Notes under the pieces: model-generated | What the model was told of the DNA's origin: nothing | What the model saw: the letters and a program-made list of their open reading frames with translations, nothing else | Database searches by the model: none | Made by a program: the position numbers and the translations under genes | Shown here: positions 63,994 through 64,000 of the stretch, one piece after another | How the letters are laid out: the number at the start of each line of letters is the position of its first letter | Numbering within the stretch: the first letter of the stretch is position 1 | Assembly: GCF_029017505.1 (NCBI RefSeq) | Contig: NZ_JAQGEI010000002.1 | Location: 141,369 to 205,368, forward strand | DNA from: Sedimenticola hydrogenitrophicus | Lineage (GTDB): Bacteria > Pseudomonadota > Gammaproteobacteria > Chromatiales > Chromatiaceae | Direction of reading: 5' to 3' | DNA: 64,000 nt

Positions 63994-64000
63994 TTGGGTA

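Overview
The window is a chromosomal segment of a GC-rich gammaproteobacterium. The best guess is a Chromatiales-like, sulfur-oxidiser-related lineage (Sedimenticola / Thiodiazotropha type). Support is indirect: the gene order rplU-rpmA-obgE-proB ... rpsT-murJ-ribF-ileS-lspA and birA-coaX-SPOR-tRNA is as in Pseudomonas and relatives, there are DUF1820 and DUF1631 proteins, and the tRNA genes encode their CCA ends. No sulfur-oxidation gene lies in the window, so the genus is not established.

Layout. 1-3.1 kb: repeats, fur, a DUF1820 gene, an ankyrin lipoprotein, a conserved hypothetical gene and a BolA-type gene. 3.1-8.0 kb: a TRAP transporter locus (membrane protein, TatT-like lipoprotein, DctP, a cupin, DctQ, DctM) whose dctQ/dctM junction is split by a 237-bp miniature element flanked by a target-site duplication. 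8.1-11.8 kb: a divergent pair, a class-II-like histone deacetylase and a Pat-type acyl-CoA synthetase/GNAT protein, followed by a tandem array of about 111-bp palindromic units. 12.2-17.7 kb: an AAA+/Fis regulator lacking the GAFTGA loop, a TauE/SafE-like membrane protein, then a Ycf46-like AAA ATPase, a formylglycine-generating-enzyme-like protein and a radical SAM protein. 17.7-22.6 kb: two FKBP genes, a small flagellar-rod-like protein, nadC and DUF1631.

22.8-25.7 kb holds what I rate the most interesting unit: two tandem DUF1538 membrane proteins, a non-canonical P-II protein and a two-CBS protein, joined by start/stop overlaps that continue into ampD. This looks like a two-subunit transporter with nucleotide-sensing soluble partners. 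25.9-37.9 kb is conserved housekeeping (lspA, ileS, ribF, murJ, rpsT, proB, obgE, rpmA, rplU, ispB, tRNA-Pro). 38-50 kb: a large PAS/GGDEF/EAL protein, eutBC beside the frameshifted tail of a TRAP permease, a beta-CASP RNase-like protein, a P2-type cation ATPase, amtB and a SYLF protein. 50.8-56.3 kb: tRNA-Met, ychF, and a same-strand signalling group (STAS, ParA-like, receiver, REC-PAS-GGDEF-EAL). 56.7-64 kb: an EF-G paralogue, tRNA-Thr, a SPOR protein, coaX, birA and an M61 peptidase.

The window is rich in palindromic repeats. One family occurs five times (4394, 25697, 32282, 33125, 51051). Its ends read GTAACTACTCAC/GTGAGTAGTTAC, and at three sites it is flanked by an 8-bp direct repeat (two perfect, one 7/8). 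That marks it as a non-autonomous mobile element. Other families are a 78-bp unit at 1-147 with an inverted copy touching a start codon at 38.2 kb, a 160-bp palindrome present as inverted copies at 30.5 and 36.5 kb, and a cluster of short REP-like repeats at 1.1-1.3 kb.
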